Shown piece after piece: positions 1 through 9,524 of a stretch of 64,000 nt of DNA. Origin of the DNA: Streptomyces sp. ICC1 (GTDB taxonomy: Bacteria; Actinomycetota; Actinomycetes; Streptomycetales; Streptomycetaceae); contig NZ_CP030287.1 of assembly GCF_003287935.1 (NCBI RefSeq), positions 4,802,267-4,866,266 on the forward strand, written 5' to 3'. Under the pieces are notes generated by a model. The model was not told the origin of the DNA. It was given only the letters and a program-made list of their open reading frames with translations, and made no database searches. Within the stretch, counting starts at the first letter, position 1. Each line of letters starts with the position of its first letter. The translations under genes and the position numbers were made by a program.

Positions 1-255
1 GCGGGTGCCCGCAGTGCCCGCTTGGCCGCGCGCGTCCAGCAGCTCGAAGAGCGCCTGTCGAAGGCGCTCGGCGAAGAGATCTGGCGGGCCTCCGGTCTCG
101 GGCCACCCGGCGACGTTGCCGAGCTGAACAGTCGGATCACCAGGCTCGAACAGAGCAATGTTGAGCTGACGCGCGCTTGAGGAGCGTCAAGCCGAACTTG
201 AAGCCGCCCGAGCAGCCAACCGCGACCTGACCCGCGCCCTCAACCAGAAAAGCTC
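1..255 (+). pseudogene. Broken coiled-coil accessory protein, C-terminal remnant (DUF6262-like)
   Basis: The first 59 codons read as a charged helical segment (QQLEERLSKALGEE, then RITRLEQSNVELTRA) and stop at 178-180. A one-base shift at about 176 restores the same coiled-coil pattern (EERQAELEAARAANRDLT) until about 250, after which the frame loses coding character. This Arg/Glu/Leu-rich C-terminus resembles the DUF6262 or TnpC-type proteins that accompany tyrosine-recombinase transposons, but the recognition is weak. The gene starts outside the window and is broken by a frameshift, so it is probably non-functional. The IS element inserted just downstream fits a decayed mobile-element context. 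Confidence 0.5.
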
Positions 256-360
256 ACGCATCTCCACACGGTGTTTGCGGGCATTCGCCTGCGATGCCAT
301 GTCATTTCGGTCACCGTCTGAGTGCTCCGGGCGGCGGGCCCAAGCGGTGGCCGTACTCGG

Positions 361-1470
361 TCAGAGGGCGTTTAGCTCTTTATTGAGGTCTTTTGAGCTG
401 GTATGGGATTGTGGCTGGTCGGGGCTGCTGGGGTTCGTGTGGTTCATGATGCGAAAGTGGCTGCCAGGCGGACGTCTTGGGCTGCCTCCTCCTGTTTCAT
501 CCCAAGGCGCCGGGCTTCGCGCTGTGTGCTTCGGGCGCCGGTCCGCGCGCCTGGGCCGCCTGGGTAGCCCGGAATCATGCCTGAACGCCGCCGATACCCA
601 AGCGATCTGTCCGATGCCCGGTGGGAGTTGGTCGAGCCGGTCCTGACCGCCTGGCGGTCCGAGCGCCGTGGCCGCGGCCTGGACATCGGCCGGCCTCCGG
701 ACCACGATCTGCGGAGCCTGCTGGACGCAGTCCTCTACGTGAACCGGACGGGCATCCCGTGGCGCTACCTTCCGCACGACTACCCGCACTGGAACACCGT
801 CTACGCCTACTTCGCCCGCTGGCGGGAAGAAGGTGTCTTCGATCAGCTCAACAGTCTCCTACGCCGGCAAGTGCGCAGGCAGGAAGGCCGGGAGGAGGAA
901 CCGACCGCCTTTGTCATCGACTCCCAGAGCATCAAGACGTCCACCAATGTGCCCGTCTCGGAGCAGGGGATCGACGCCGGGAAGAAAATCGTCGGCCGCA
1001 AGCGGAGCATCGTCATCGACACCGTCGGGCTCCTCCTCACGGTTCTGGTCACCGCCGCCAACGTGCAGGACTCGATCGCCGGCCAGACCCTCATCGAGCG
1101 GGTCGCCGTCGAGCATCCCACCGTCCGCAAGACCTGGGTGGACGGCGGCTACCGCCAGCACCTCGTCGAATACGCCGCAACCCTCGGTATCGACATGCAC
1201 ATCGTCCGACGCGACCCCACCACCAGGGGATTTACCGTCCTGCCCCGCCGTTGGACTGTCGAGAGAACGCTCGGATGGCTCATGAACCACCGCCGCCTGG
1301 CCCGCGACTACGAAGCTTGCCCCCACCGCTCCGAAGCCATGATCCACCTCGCAATGATCAACCTCATGACCCGCAGACTCACCGCCGAATCCACCCCCAG
1401 CTGGCGCGGCGCATGAACTACCCTCAACCCGGCAATCTGGGATGAAACAACGGGATGAAACGCCCTCTCA
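361..1470 (+). mobile_element. IS5-family insertion sequence, apparently intact
   Basis: A 10-bp inverted repeat, gagggcgttt at 364-373 and aaacgccctc at 1458-1467, brackets one transposase gene. The triplet TCA lies directly outside both ends (361-363 and 1468-1470) and looks like a 3-bp target duplication of the TNA type made by part of the IS5 family. The element proper is 364-1467, 1104 bp. About 210 bp lie between the left end and the transposase start. Ends, duplication and an uninterrupted transposase together suggest a recent, potentially active copy. Confidence 0.8.
577..1416 (+). CDS. IS5-family DDE transposase
   Basis: A 279-residue protein with the layout of IS5-type transposases. 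The N-terminal DUF4096-like part (RYPSDLSDARWELVEPVL, then GIPWRYLP) spans roughly residues 5-85, followed by a DDE nuclease domain. The likely catalytic residues are D115 (VIDSQSIKTS), D189 (WVDGGYR) and E229 (RRWTVERTLGWL). It is encoded as one frame, whereas many streptomycete relatives need a programmed frameshift between two ORFs. It would bind the element's inverted repeats and carry out cut-and-paste transposition. No strong Shine-Dalgarno site is visible before the ATG. Confidence in the family is high; the exact subgroup was not determined. Confidence 0.92.
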   Translation: MPERRRYPSDLSDARWELVEPVLTAWRSERRGRGLDIGRPPDHDLRSLLDAVLYVNRTGIPWRYLPHDYPHWNTVYAYFARWREEGVFDQLNSLLRRQVRRQEGREEEPTAFVIDSQSIKTSTNVPVSEQGIDAGKKIVGRKRSIVIDTVGLLLTVLVTAANVQDSIAGQTLIERVAVEHPTVRKTWVDGGYRQHLVEYAATLGIDMHIVRRDPTTRGFTVLPRRWTVERTLGWLMNHRRLARDYEACPHRSEAMIHLAMINLMTRRLTAESTPSWRGA

Positions 1471-1569
1471 GCGGGAAACGGCACCGGCCTTCAGCAGCAG
1501 AACGACACCCCACAACCCGCCCACCAGCCAAAACACCCTACTGAAAGCCCTGTCACCAACCACCGCAAA

Positions 1570-2108
1570 TCACACGTCGCGCATCAACTCCGCTGTCTCG
1601 ACGCCCTCGTCCGCGTACACCGGGACAGCAAGACGGCCTGGCTGGACGAGGAGGTACCGGAGCGCCTTGCGGGGCTTCGGGGCGCTGGACTGCGCGCTGC
1701 GCGGGCCGGGTTGCGGGCGGTCCGGGAGCGGCTGCGGGCGAGCCGCCAGCACCGTACGAGCCGGGTCCTCGCGCTGGCGCCTGCGCTGCGAGCCGGACTC
1801 GACGAGCGGGGGTGGCTGCGGAAGTGGGAGCCCCGTCCCCGAAGACGCACCCCGCTCCGGACAGCCCTACGGCGGCACCGGACCCGGCGCCGGACGCGGG
1901 CTCACCGGCCGGCTCTGCATCGCCCTCCCAGGCGCCCTGTGGGAGCCGCTGCACCACGGGGTCTACTGGAGCCATCACCGTCCCCGTCGAACACGCGGGA
2001 CGCGCCGCGCTTGTCCTCCAACTGATCGCTGTCGAGACCGTACTTCGCACACAGAACAGCATCCACTTCAGGGCCCGCCTCGTAAGTCGTCAGGCTCTCA
2101 TGGGACAT
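1570..2108 (-). pseudogene. Degraded reverse-strand gene of unknown function
   Basis: Two good protein-like pieces lie in different reverse frames. The N-terminal piece starts with an ATG at 2108 (MSHESLTTYEAGPEVDAVL, ending near VFDGDGD). The C-terminal piece ends LLVQPGRLAVPVYADEGV and runs to a stop at 1570-1572. The stretch between them is Ala/Pro/Arg-rich and fits no single frame. The start is 15 nt beyond the stop of the response-regulator gene on the same strand, so it may once have been the third gene of that operon. I do not recognise the family. The opposite strand also has an open frame here, so the strand assignment is tentative. Confidence 0.3.
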
Positions 2109-2123
2109 AGCCCGGCACCCAGC

Positions 2124-2786
2124 TCAGTTTCCGGGGAGGATACGGCGCGTTTCGTAGGCCCACATCGCGATCTCGACCCGGTTGCGGGCGCCGAGTTTGG
2201 CCATCAGGCTGGCCAGATGCGTCTTCACCGTGCTGAGGCTGATGTGCAGTGCATCGGCGATCTCGGCGTTGGTCAGCCCGCGAGCGACGGCGAGGAGCAC
2301 CTGCTCCTCGCGGGCGGTGACGGGGGAGACCGGCTGGGCCACGGGCCGGCCGGCGGGCAGGTCCGCGAATGCCTGGAGCAGACGGACGGTGACGCTGGGC
2401 GCTATGAGCGCCTCACCGTCGGACGCCGACCGTACGGCCTGCGCCAGAAGGTCCGGTCCCGTGTCCTTGAGGAGGAATCCGCGGGCGCCGGCACGCAGTG
2501 AGCCGTAGACGTACTCGTCGAGGTCGAAGGTGGTGATGACGACCACGGCCAGCGGGTCGGCGACGCCCGGGCCGGCGACCAGCCGGGTGGCCTCGAGCCC
2601 GTCGAGTACGGGCATGCGGATGTCGAACAGGCAGACGTCGGGGCGTAGTTCGCGGGCCAGACGTACCGCTTCCCGCCCGTCGGCGGCCTCGCCGACCACC
2701 TCGATGCCGGGCTGGGCGTTCAGTATGATCCGCAACCCGGTGCGGATGATCGTCTGGTCGTCAGCGACGAGGACGCGAATGGACAC
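2124..2786 (-). CDS. NarL/LuxR-family two-component response regulator
   Basis: A 220-residue regulator. It has an N-terminal receiver domain (residues 1-120) with the acidic pair DD at 9-10, phospho-acceptor D55 (CLFDIRMP) and the conserved Lys in FLLKD. A C-terminal LuxR-type helix-turn-helix follows (about 155-215, TNAEIADALHISLSTVKTHL). The GTG start at 2786 is chosen because a GAGGAG site sits about 8 nt upstream and the protein then begins VSIRVLVADD; a longer frame upstream would add about 28 non-homologous residues. It overlaps the end of the histidine-kinase gene by 26 nt, so the pair is translationally coupled. Likely target: the divergent MmpL exporter. Confidence 0.93.
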   Translation of the reverse strand: MSIRVLVADDQTIIRTGLRIILNAQPGIEVVGEAADGREAVRLARELRPDVCLFDIRMPVLDGLEATRLVAGPGVADPLAVVVITTFDLDEYVYGSLRAGARGFLLKDTGPDLLAQAVRSASDGEALIAPSVTVRLLQAFADLPAGRPVAQPVSPVTAREEQVLLAVARGLTNAEIADALHISLSTVKTHLASLMAKLGARNRVEIAMWAYETRRILPGN

Positions 2787-3933
2787 CGCTCTCGCTCCTC
2801 GCTCTCGGCAGTTCGGCTTCGACATGCCAGCCCCGGTCGGTACCCGGGCCGGCTCGTAGTGTGCCGCCAAGCAGGGTCGCGCGCTCGCGCAGTCCGGTAA
2901 GTCCGTATCCGTCGCGACCCCGGCCGGTGCGCCGACCGTTGTCGCGCACGCTTACCCGTACCGTGTGCCGTTCCGCGGCGACCCGGACGACGAGCTCGGT
3001 CGCGTCGACCGCATGGCGCAGCGCGTTGGTCACCGACTCCTGCACGATCCGGTAGACGGCCGCGTCCACGGCCGGGGGCAGCGCGTCCAGTTCGCCGTCG
3101 AGCCCCAGGTCGACCCTGAGGCGACCACCCGGGGTGCGCACCAGGCGCTCCAGATCCGCGACTCCGGCAAGGGGCGCCAGCTCGGCGCCGACCCCGCGGT
3201 CGCGCATCGCGGCGACCATGGCGCGCATTTCCTCCAGCGTGCGCGCCCCTTCCTCCTCGACCCCCTCCAGCGCCTCGACGGCGGCGGACGGGTCGGTGCC
3301 CGCGAGCACCCGGCCCGCCTGGGCGATGATCACCATGGCCGACACGTGGTGGGCCACCGTGTCGTGCAGTTCCCGGGCGAGCTGCTCGCGCTCGCGGGAG
3401 CGCACCTGCTCCAACTGCCGCTCGCGAGCGGTCACCCGGAACCGCACGGCAGCCCCGACCACGCCGGGCAGCAGCAGGAAGACGAAGCCCACGACATTTT
3501 CGAGGACCGGGGTCTCGTCCGTGACGGAACACAGCGCGCCGGTCGCGAGGATCACCGCGCCGCCCAGCACGATCTCGCGTCCCGATCCCCACCGGGGCAG
3601 CGCGTACACCAGCACGAGTACGACCGCGCCGGCGTACAGGCCTACGGGCTCGCGCGGTGCGGCGACGAGGGAGGCCACCTGAAGCAGGATCACCGAGCCG
3701 AACGCCAGCGTCACCATCGCCTGCGGGCGGGTCCGGCGCCACAGGGGCAGCAGGCACAGCCATACGGCGAACACCACCGCCACCGGCCGCCACACGACCT
3801 GCTCGCGCAGGGTGGCTTCCAGCGCCACACCGGCAAGGACCGCGGCGAGCAGCGCCCAGTCCCGCCGCACCCGGGCGGGCGCGTCGGGCGGCCGGGGTTC
3901 GGTCCACAAGGTTCGCAGGTCGTCTCGCAGCAC
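2761..3933 (-). CDS. Sensor histidine kinase, HisKA_3 type
   Basis: A 390-residue membrane kinase. About four to five hydrophobic segments lie between residues 27 and 165. A HisKA_3 dimerisation helix follows, with the phospho-accepting H190 in RELHDTVAHHVSAM. The C-terminal HATPase domain has an N-box (ESVTNALRHAV) and a G-box (DGYGLTGLRERA). It is the cognate kinase of the overlapping response regulator and would act in the cytoplasmic membrane; there is no recognisable extracytoplasmic sensor domain, as is usual for small streptomycete kinases of this class. The pair is divergent from the MmpL gene across about 175 bp, so control of export is plausible but not shown. Confidence 0.93.
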   Translation of the reverse strand: MLRDDLRTLWTEPRPPDAPARVRRDWALLAAVLAGVALEATLREQVVWRPVAVVFAVWLCLLPLWRRTRPQAMVTLAFGSVILLQVASLVAAPREPVGLYAGAVVLVLVYALPRWGSGREIVLGGAVILATGALCSVTDETPVLENVVGFVFLLLPGVVGAAVRFRVTARERQLEQVRSREREQLARELHDTVAHHVSAMVIIAQAGRVLAGTDPSAAVEALEGVEEEGARTLEEMRAMVAAMRDRGVGAELAPLAGVADLERLVRTPGGRLRVDLGLDGELDALPPAVDAAVYRIVQESVTNALRHAVDATELVVRVAAERHTVRVSVRDNGRRTGRGRDGYGLTGLRERATLLGGTLRAGPGTDRGWHVEAELPRARSESGVHSRPRR

Positions 3934-4108
3934 GGTTCTCAGCCTAGGGGCCGCGGCGTGCCGCGCATCGGCCGAAAGGACGGGTCGTCACTCCGCCCCG
4001 GGGCTGACGGATCCGCGGCCCGCGGGCCGATGCCGCGGAGCGCCGTGGCGACGAGTCTCGGCATCGGCGGCCGTACAAGGACGGCCGACAAGGTGGTTGG
4101 AGGACCCG

Positions 4109-6355
4109 ATGCTCTCGAAAGCCCTGTTGCGCCTGGGCACAAGCGCCGCCCGCCATCCCTGGCGGGTGATCGCGGCATGGCTGATCGCCGCCACGCTCGC
4201 CGTCCTTTCCGCCGTGGCCTTCGGCGGGCGGACCGCGGACTCGATGACCGCTCCGGGACTGGACTCCCAACGGGCCGCGGAACTGATCGAGCGGGCCGGC
4301 ACCGGCCAGGAGGGGATGACCGCCCAAGTGGTCGTCACCCCCCTCGACGACGGTGCGACGTTCTTCGACCACGGCAGCGCGCGCACCGCTCTCACGCGGC
4401 TGCAGACCGAGGTGAAGCGGCTGCCGCACGTGCTCGGCACGAGCGACCCGGCGGGGGCACTCGACACGGGCGGGGACACCGCCGTGCGCGGCGGCCTTGT
4501 CTCGGCCGACGGGCGGATCGCGGTCGTCCGGGTGCAGTACCCCGACCAGAGCCGGCTGTCGGCCGAAGACCTCGACGCCCTCGTCGATCTCGGCGACCGG
4601 CTGCGCGTCGAACTGCCCCTACGCATCGAGATGGGCGGCAACCTCTTCTACGCCTTCTCCGACCCCGACGGCGGCGCGAGCGAGCTGATCGGTCTCCTCG
4701 CCGCGGCCGCGATCCTGTTCCTGGTGTTCGGCTCGCTCGTCGCCGCCGCGCTGCCGATCGGCATGGCGGTCTTCGGACTGACCGTGGGGGTCGCCACGAT
4801 GACGGTACTGGCAGGGGTGACAGAGGTCCCCACCTTCGCACCGGTCCTGGGCAGCATGGTCGGGCTCGGAGTGGGCATCGACTACGCGCTGTTCGTTCTC
4901 GCCAGGCACCGGGAGTACCTCGCGTGCGGGCTCGATCCGCAGGCGGCGGCCGGACGAGCGGTGGCAACGGCGGGGCGGCCGGTGGTCTTCGCCGGCGGCA
5001 CCGTCGTCGTGTCGATCCTCGGCCTGGCGGTCGCGAACGTGCCGTTCATGACGGTGGGCGGGCTTGCCGTCTCGATCGTCGTCCTGACCATGGTGCTCGC
5101 GTCGGTGACGCTTCTGCCGGCCTTCCTCGGCGCCGCCGGCCCACGCCTGGCCCGGACCGGCCGGATCGGCCGGGCTCTGCAGACCAGGAAGCTGGGCCGA
5201 CTCGCACGGCGGCGCCACCCGGCGGCAGGCGCCGCCCACGCCGCCGGGTGGCGTCGCTGGATCGGGCACGTCAGCCGGCACCCGGTGCCGTACGCGGTCG
5301 GCGCGGCGGGGCTGCTGCTGACCGCGACGCTGCCCGTGCTCGGCCTGCGCGTCGGCCTGCCCGACGACGGCTCACTGCCCCACAGCCGTACCGAGCGCCG
5401 GGCCTACGACCTCGTCGCCGAGGGGTTCGGCCCGGGCACCAACGGTCCCCTCGTCATCGCCGCGGACTCCGCCGGTGATCCGGGAGTACTGGACCGACTC
5501 GTCGGGGCGGTCGCGGCGGATCAGGGCATCGCATCCGTCGCGCCGGCGCACATCGATCGGGCCACCGGCATCGCGACCCTCGTGGTGTTCCCGACCACCA
5601 GCCCTCAGGACAAGGCCACGGCCGACACCATCGCCCGGCTGCGCACCGACGTGCTGCCCACGGCGGTCGGGCACGGCCCGGCCAGGGCCCACGTAGGCGG
5701 CGCCGCCGCGAGCCTGTCCGATGTGGGCCAACGCACCAGTCAACGCCTGCCGGTGGTCGTCGTCGCGGTGCTGGCGATGTCGTTCCTGCTGCTGATGCTG
5801 GTCTTCCGCTCGATACTCGTACCGCTCAAGGCGGTACTGCTGAACCTGCTGAGCATCGGCGCGGCCTACGGCATCATGGTGACCGTCTTCCAGTGGGGCT
5901 GGGGAGGCGCACTCATCGGGCTGGAAGCGACGGTTCCGATCGTGTCGTTCATCCCGATGTTCCTCTTCGCCATCCTGTTCGGCCTGTCGATGGACTACGA
6001 GGTGTTTCTCCTCTCCCGCGTACGCGAGGAGTACCTGCGCACCGGCGACAACGGCACGGCGATCGTTGAGGGCGTCTCGCGCACCGCCCGGATCATCACC
6101 TCGGCGGCCCTCATCATGGTGGCGGTCTTCCTGTCCTTCGCCGTCGCCGAGGACCCCTCCACCAAGATGTTCGGGCTCGGCCTGGCCACCGCGATCTTCA
6201 TCGACGCCACTGTTGTACGCATGGTGCTGGTACCGGCGACCATGACACTCCTCGGCCGGACCAACTGGTGGCTGCCGAGGTGGCTGGACCGGATGCTTCC
6301 CCGCGGCCCGGTCGGCACCTACGGCACCGACGCGGACGCGGAATCCACTGGGTGA
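4109..6355 (+). CDS. MmpL/RND-superfamily membrane transporter
   Basis: A 748-residue protein with the tandem organisation of actinobacterial MmpL proteins. TM1 (AAWLIAATLAVLSAVAFGG) is followed by a first extracytoplasmic loop and a five-helix block with the IDYALFVL motif. After a cytoplasmic linker come TM7, a second loop and a matching block containing GLSMDYEVFLLSRVREE. The repeated D-Y pairs are the proton-relay residues typical of the family. The ATG at 4109 is chosen because GGAGG lies 6 nt upstream. The family exports lipids, siderophores or drugs by proton antiport; the substrate here is unknown. It is divergent from the two-component operon, which may regulate it. Confidence 0.92.
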   Translation: MLSKALLRLGTSAARHPWRVIAAWLIAATLAVLSAVAFGGRTADSMTAPGLDSQRAAELIERAGTGQEGMTAQVVVTPLDDGATFFDHGSARTALTRLQTEVKRLPHVLGTSDPAGALDTGGDTAVRGGLVSADGRIAVVRVQYPDQSRLSAEDLDALVDLGDRLRVELPLRIEMGGNLFYAFSDPDGGASELIGLLAAAAILFLVFGSLVAAALPIGMAVFGLTVGVATMTVLAGVTEVPTFAPVLGSMVGLGVGIDYALFVLARHREYLACGLDPQAAAGRAVATAGRPVVFAGGTVVVSILGLAVANVPFMTVGGLAVSIVVLTMVLASVTLLPAFLGAAGPRLARTGRIGRALQTRKLGRLARRRHPAAGAAHAAGWRRWIGHVSRHPVPYAVGAAGLLLTATLPVLGLRVGLPDDGSLPHSRTERRAYDLVAEGFGPGTNGPLVIAADSAGDPGVLDRLVGAVAADQGIASVAPAHIDRATGIATLVVFPTTSPQDKATADTIARLRTDVLPTAVGHGPARAHVGGAAASLSDVGQRTSQRLPVVVVAVLAMSFLLLMLVFRSILVPLKAVLLNLLSIGAAYGIMVTVFQWGWGGALIGLEATVPIVSFIPMFLFAILFGLSMDYEVFLLSRVREEYLRTGDNGTAIVEGVSRTARIITSAALIMVAVFLSFAVAEDPSTKMFGLGLATAIFIDATVVRMVLVPATMTLLGRTNWWLPRWLDRMLPRGPVGTYGTDADAESTG

Positions 6356-6519
6356 GACCCCTCATCCACGGCTGGTTGACCGTTGACTCAACTCCTGCCC
6401 GCCCTTGGCGTCCGGCACCTCAGCGCGTCACCCAGGGCATATCGCGTCGTGATCATCGGGTGGTCTTGGTGAGGTCTTTAGAAGTCATCTCATCTGGGCT
6501 TCGCGGTAGGCTGTTGTCC
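6356..6519. other. Gap between the MmpL gene and the transposase fragment
   Basis: 164 bp without a gene. It probably contains the left end of the truncated insertion sequence that begins before 6520, but no terminal inverted repeat can be paired because the right half of that element is missing. Confidence 0.4.
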
Positions 6520-6750
6520 ATGGTGGGGATCGTTGAACGGCTGGTGTCGGACGAGTTGTGGGAGCTGTTCCAGCGGGTGGTGCCGGAGGCGCCGTCGCGG
6601 CCGCAGGGCGGTGGTCGGCGCCGGCACGGCGACCGGGAGGTGCTTGCCGCGATCGTGTTCGTGGCGACGTCGGGTTGTACCTGGCAGCAGGTGCCTGCGG
6701 CATCGTTCGGGCCGTCGGGGGCGACAGCTCACCGGCGGTTCACCGAGTGA
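6520..6750 (+). pseudogene. Transposase N-terminal fragment (IS5-type)
   Basis: 76 codons starting at ATG 6520 (MVGIVERLVSDELWELFQRV, later TSGCTWQQVP and AHRRFTE) match the N-terminal domain of streptomycete IS5-family transposases. The frame stops at 6748-6750, where homology ends. The catalytic part is absent, so this is a dead fragment. Beyond the stop the sequence belongs, on the other strand, to the secreted beta-helix gene, so the two have been joined at their 3' ends. It is unrelated to the intact element at 364-1467 at the level visible by eye. Confidence 0.8.
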
Positions 6751-8409
6751 CTCGCCCGGCTGCTTGTAGGCGTAGGAGGAGAAGCGGCCGTCGGTGCTGT
6801 GCGCGGTGGTGCCGTCACCGAAGTCCACGTCCGCGCTCGTCACCGGCCACGGCGCCGTGGTGCCCGCGGTGTCGACGGAAACGGTCAGCGGCAGGACACC
6901 GCTGAGAGGGCTCTGGTTGGTGGGCAGTTCCGGCTTGACCGTGAAGGCCGTGGCCAGCGAACCGGCCGGGGTCACCTTGATCTGCTCCTCGGTGGTGACC
7001 TTCTGGCCCGCGGTGTTGGACGCCGTCACCTTGACCACGCACGCGCACGGAGCGGCGTAGGTGTGCGTGGCGATGGCGCCCAGGGTGCCGGGGTCGGCCG
7101 GCTTGACGACGACCGGGGCCGTCCCGTCGCCGAAGTCCACGGCGTAGGACATCGCGGTGGGCCAGTCGCTGTCCGAGACGGCCTGGACCTGCACCTTCGT
7201 GCCGACCGGCGCCCAGGTCTGGTCGACCAACATCCAGACGGTGCGCAGGCGGTCGCCGGTCTCGTAGGCCCCGCGGTCGACGTACCCGCCGTCCTTGCCG
7301 CTGTTGACGACGCGCGGGTCGTCCGCGACCGGGTGTCCGTCGATGTCGCCGGTCAGGAGGGCGCCGGGCGCCGTCGGGTCACCGGAGTCGACGCTCAGGG
7401 AGTCGACCTGGCCGGGGTCCGGGGTGGAGAGGTCGCCCGCACCCTGGCCGGTCGCGGTCCGGAACGCCGACAGGGACGTGTAGGCCGTGCCGGCCCAGGT
7501 GTACGGGACCTGCGCGAGCCCAGGGGGTCCCACGAAGAGGTTGTGGCCGGCGCGGGTGCCGGAGACCGCGCTCGGCTCCACCACGACGGCCTTACGCGAC
7601 TTGTCCGCCGGGCACTGGGTGGAGTGGCTCTCGGCCGGGAGCACGTTGTTCGACACCGACGAGCCGGTCGAGGCGCCGCTGAACGAGACGGCCGTCTCGC
7701 AGCCGCCGCTGAAGGTGTTGTTGGTGAGCGCCGTACCGGGCGCGTCCACCACCGCGACGGCCGGGCCGAAGGGGCCGCCGACCCGCACGGGACCGTGGAT
7801 CAGGTTGCGGCTCAGCACGGTGCGCTGGGCGCCGCCCTCGATCCGCGGGTTGCCGAGGACGCTCTGGCTGACGCGCACGTCCGTGCTTCCGTCGCCGATG
7901 ACGATGCCGTTGAGGATGCCGCGGAAGAAGTTGGACCGCTCCAGCACCACGTCGTGGGAGCGGCTGACGGTGACGCCGGTGCGGACGGACAGCCCGCGGA
8001 CCACCACGTGGGAGGCGCCGCTGATGGTCAGGCTCTTCTCCACGGCGGCCGTGGGGGAATCCGAGCTGCCCTCGACGGCGAAGGTGATCGGCTTGCCCGG
8101 CTCGCCGGACCGGTCGATCGTCAGCGCTCCCGGGTAGGTGACCTGGTCCGCGATCCGCACCGTCTGGCCCGGCTTGACCACCTTGGCCGCCGGCGCGATC
8201 GTGCAGAACGGGGCGGCCTTCGTCCCCGCGCCGGTGTCGGAGCAGTGGGAGTCCGCGCCGCCGTTCACGAAGAGGTCGGCCGGAGTCTCCGAGGCGGAGG
8301 CGGCGGAGGCGGCCGAGGCGGCCGAGGCGCCGGCGACGGCGGTGGCCGGTATGCCGAGGAGGGTGACGAGGCCTGCGGTGAGCAGGACCGTCGTACGGGT
8401 GGGACGCAC
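6751..8409 (-). pseudogene. Secreted right-handed beta-helix protein with PKD domains, 3'-truncated
   Basis: The GTG start at 8409 has an AAGGAA site upstream and is followed by a signal peptide (VLLTAGLVTLLGIPATAVAG). A parallel beta-helix region spans about residues 45-290 (short repeats such as VVVRGLSVRTGVTVSRSHDV), followed by PKD-type domains marked by VDFGDGTAPV and VDFGDGTTAH. The family is exported and often acts on or binds polysaccharide. The second PKD domain is cut off after SSYAYKQPGE. From there the reverse frame runs into antisense transposase sequence and stays open to 6490, which would give an artificial Arg/Pro-rich tail. Probably a broken gene, although a secreted product could still be made. 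Confidence 0.75.
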
Positions 8410-8756
8410 GGGCAGGGTTCCTTCGACGAAGCGTTGGGGGTCGATCCGGGTGCGGCGCCGTACGGCGGTTGCCCGACCGGTCCCCCCGGCAGCGGTCAGG
8501 CACGCGCGAACCCTCAGACCTGTCCATGATCCCTGCCCGATGGCCGAATGTCATCGGGGATACGGGGCTCGGACAGTACTTTCGGCGAGGAAAATCCGGA
8601 CCATGGGCCGCAGCGGGCGGCTGCCCCCGCGGCCGACACTGGGCAGTGGCGCCGGTTCCCGTGCTCCGTGGTCGAACCTCACGTGACCACTCTCCGTTGC
8701 CGACGGCGCGGGAACCGGTGCCACCTCATGTCTTCCCGAAGGTGTACCCGAGGGTG
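8410..8756. other. Intergenic region upstream of the beta-helix gene
   Basis: 347 bp with no convincing gene on either strand. It should contain the promoter of the leftward beta-helix gene and the 3' flank of the small protein at 8757-8903. No clear terminator, repeat or RNA motif was seen. Confidence 0.5.
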
Positions 8757-8903
8757 CTACTCGGCCTTGCCCTCGGCGGCCGGCACTTCGGCGGCCGGGG
8801 CCGGTTCGGGCTCGCTCTGGCGGACCGGCGGGGCCGGCGGCGAGAAGCGGGAGGCCTCGGCGCGGAGCATGGCGTTCAGGGCGAGGTACGGGTCGAAGGG
8901 CAT
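8757..8903 (-). CDS. Small acidic/proline-rich protein, 48 residues
   Basis: Begins MPFDPYLALNAMLRAEASRF at ATG 8903, with a GTGAGG site upstream, and continues as a Pro/Ala/Glu-rich tail (PAPAAEVPAAEGKAE) to a TAG at 8757-8759. Third positions are almost all G or C, and the hydrophobic N-terminus followed by a low-complexity tail looks designed rather than random. No transmembrane segment or known domain. It lies between the beta-helix gene and a small secreted protein on the same strand, so it may belong to a surface-protein group with the sortase-like gene. Function unknown. Confidence 0.6.
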   Translation of the reverse strand: MPFDPYLALNAMLRAEASRFSPPAPPVRQSEPEPAPAAEVPAAEGKAE

Positions 8904-9015
8904 GGCGGAACCTCACGGTGCTCGGGGGTGTGGGGGATGCGCGCGCGGGCGCGCCACTGCTGCTCGCGGCCGGGGGTCGTCGCGCCGCACGGGCGGGACG
9001 GCCTCGGGGGCCCGC

Positions 9016-9411
9016 TCAGCAGCGCAGGACCACACTCCGGACCACCCAGGGGGACGCCGCGTGCGCGGCTCCGCCCGCCGGGCGCGGGCCCGGCTCCTCG
9101 AAGCCCGGGTGCGCCGGCCGGAACACCGGCCGCTGCAGGCCGCGTACGCCGGCGAACCCGCGCACGGCCGCCCGTACCGCCTGGCGCACCTCGGGGTCCC
9201 CGGCCGCGTCGGCCGGTGCCTCGGTGGGCTCGGCGGGCGCGGTGGGGGCCGTGCGGGCGCCGGCGGCCGTCGCGGGGGACGGCCCGGACTGCCCGGCGCC
9301 GAACACGCACAGCAGTACGACGCAGAGCACCGTCAGGGGCACCCTCAGGGCCCTGACCAGTGTCGTCCGCGCACGCCGCGTCCCGTTCATGCGAAGGGTG
9401 TGCCCCGACAC
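9016..9411 (-). CDS. Small exported protein with one N-terminal membrane segment
   Basis: 131 residues from a GTG at 9411 with GGGAG 9 nt upstream; an internal ATG at 9390 has no such site. A signal or anchor segment (LTVLCVVLLCVFGAGQSG) follows a basic N-terminus. Then comes an Ala/Pro/Thr-rich stretch and a C-terminus ending WVVRSVVLRC with a terminal cysteine. It lies upstream of the small acidic protein and downstream of the sortase-like gene on the same strand. I do not recognise a domain; the terminal Cys and short hydrophobic end may matter for anchoring or disulfide formation. Confidence 0.55.
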   Translation of the reverse strand: MSGHTLRMNGTRRARTTLVRALRVPLTVLCVVLLCVFGAGQSGPSPATAAGARTAPTAPAEPTEAPADAAGDPEVRQAVRAAVRGFAGVRGLQRPVFRPAHPGFEEPGPRPAGGAAHAASPWVVRSVVLRC

Positions 9412-9524
9412 GCGGGCCGGCTCCCGGCTCGGCCGCCCGCGTCCCCCGACCGGGGGACGAAGTCACCCCCCTCGGCAGACAGGTGGCCGAGGGGGGTGAC
9501 GGTTCCGCGGGCTGCCCGCCCCGC

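Noticed and set aside
1442..2110. Rightward gene of 222 codons after the IS element
   Set aside because: Composition is low-complexity and no family pattern appears; reverse-strand pieces at both ends look more protein-like.
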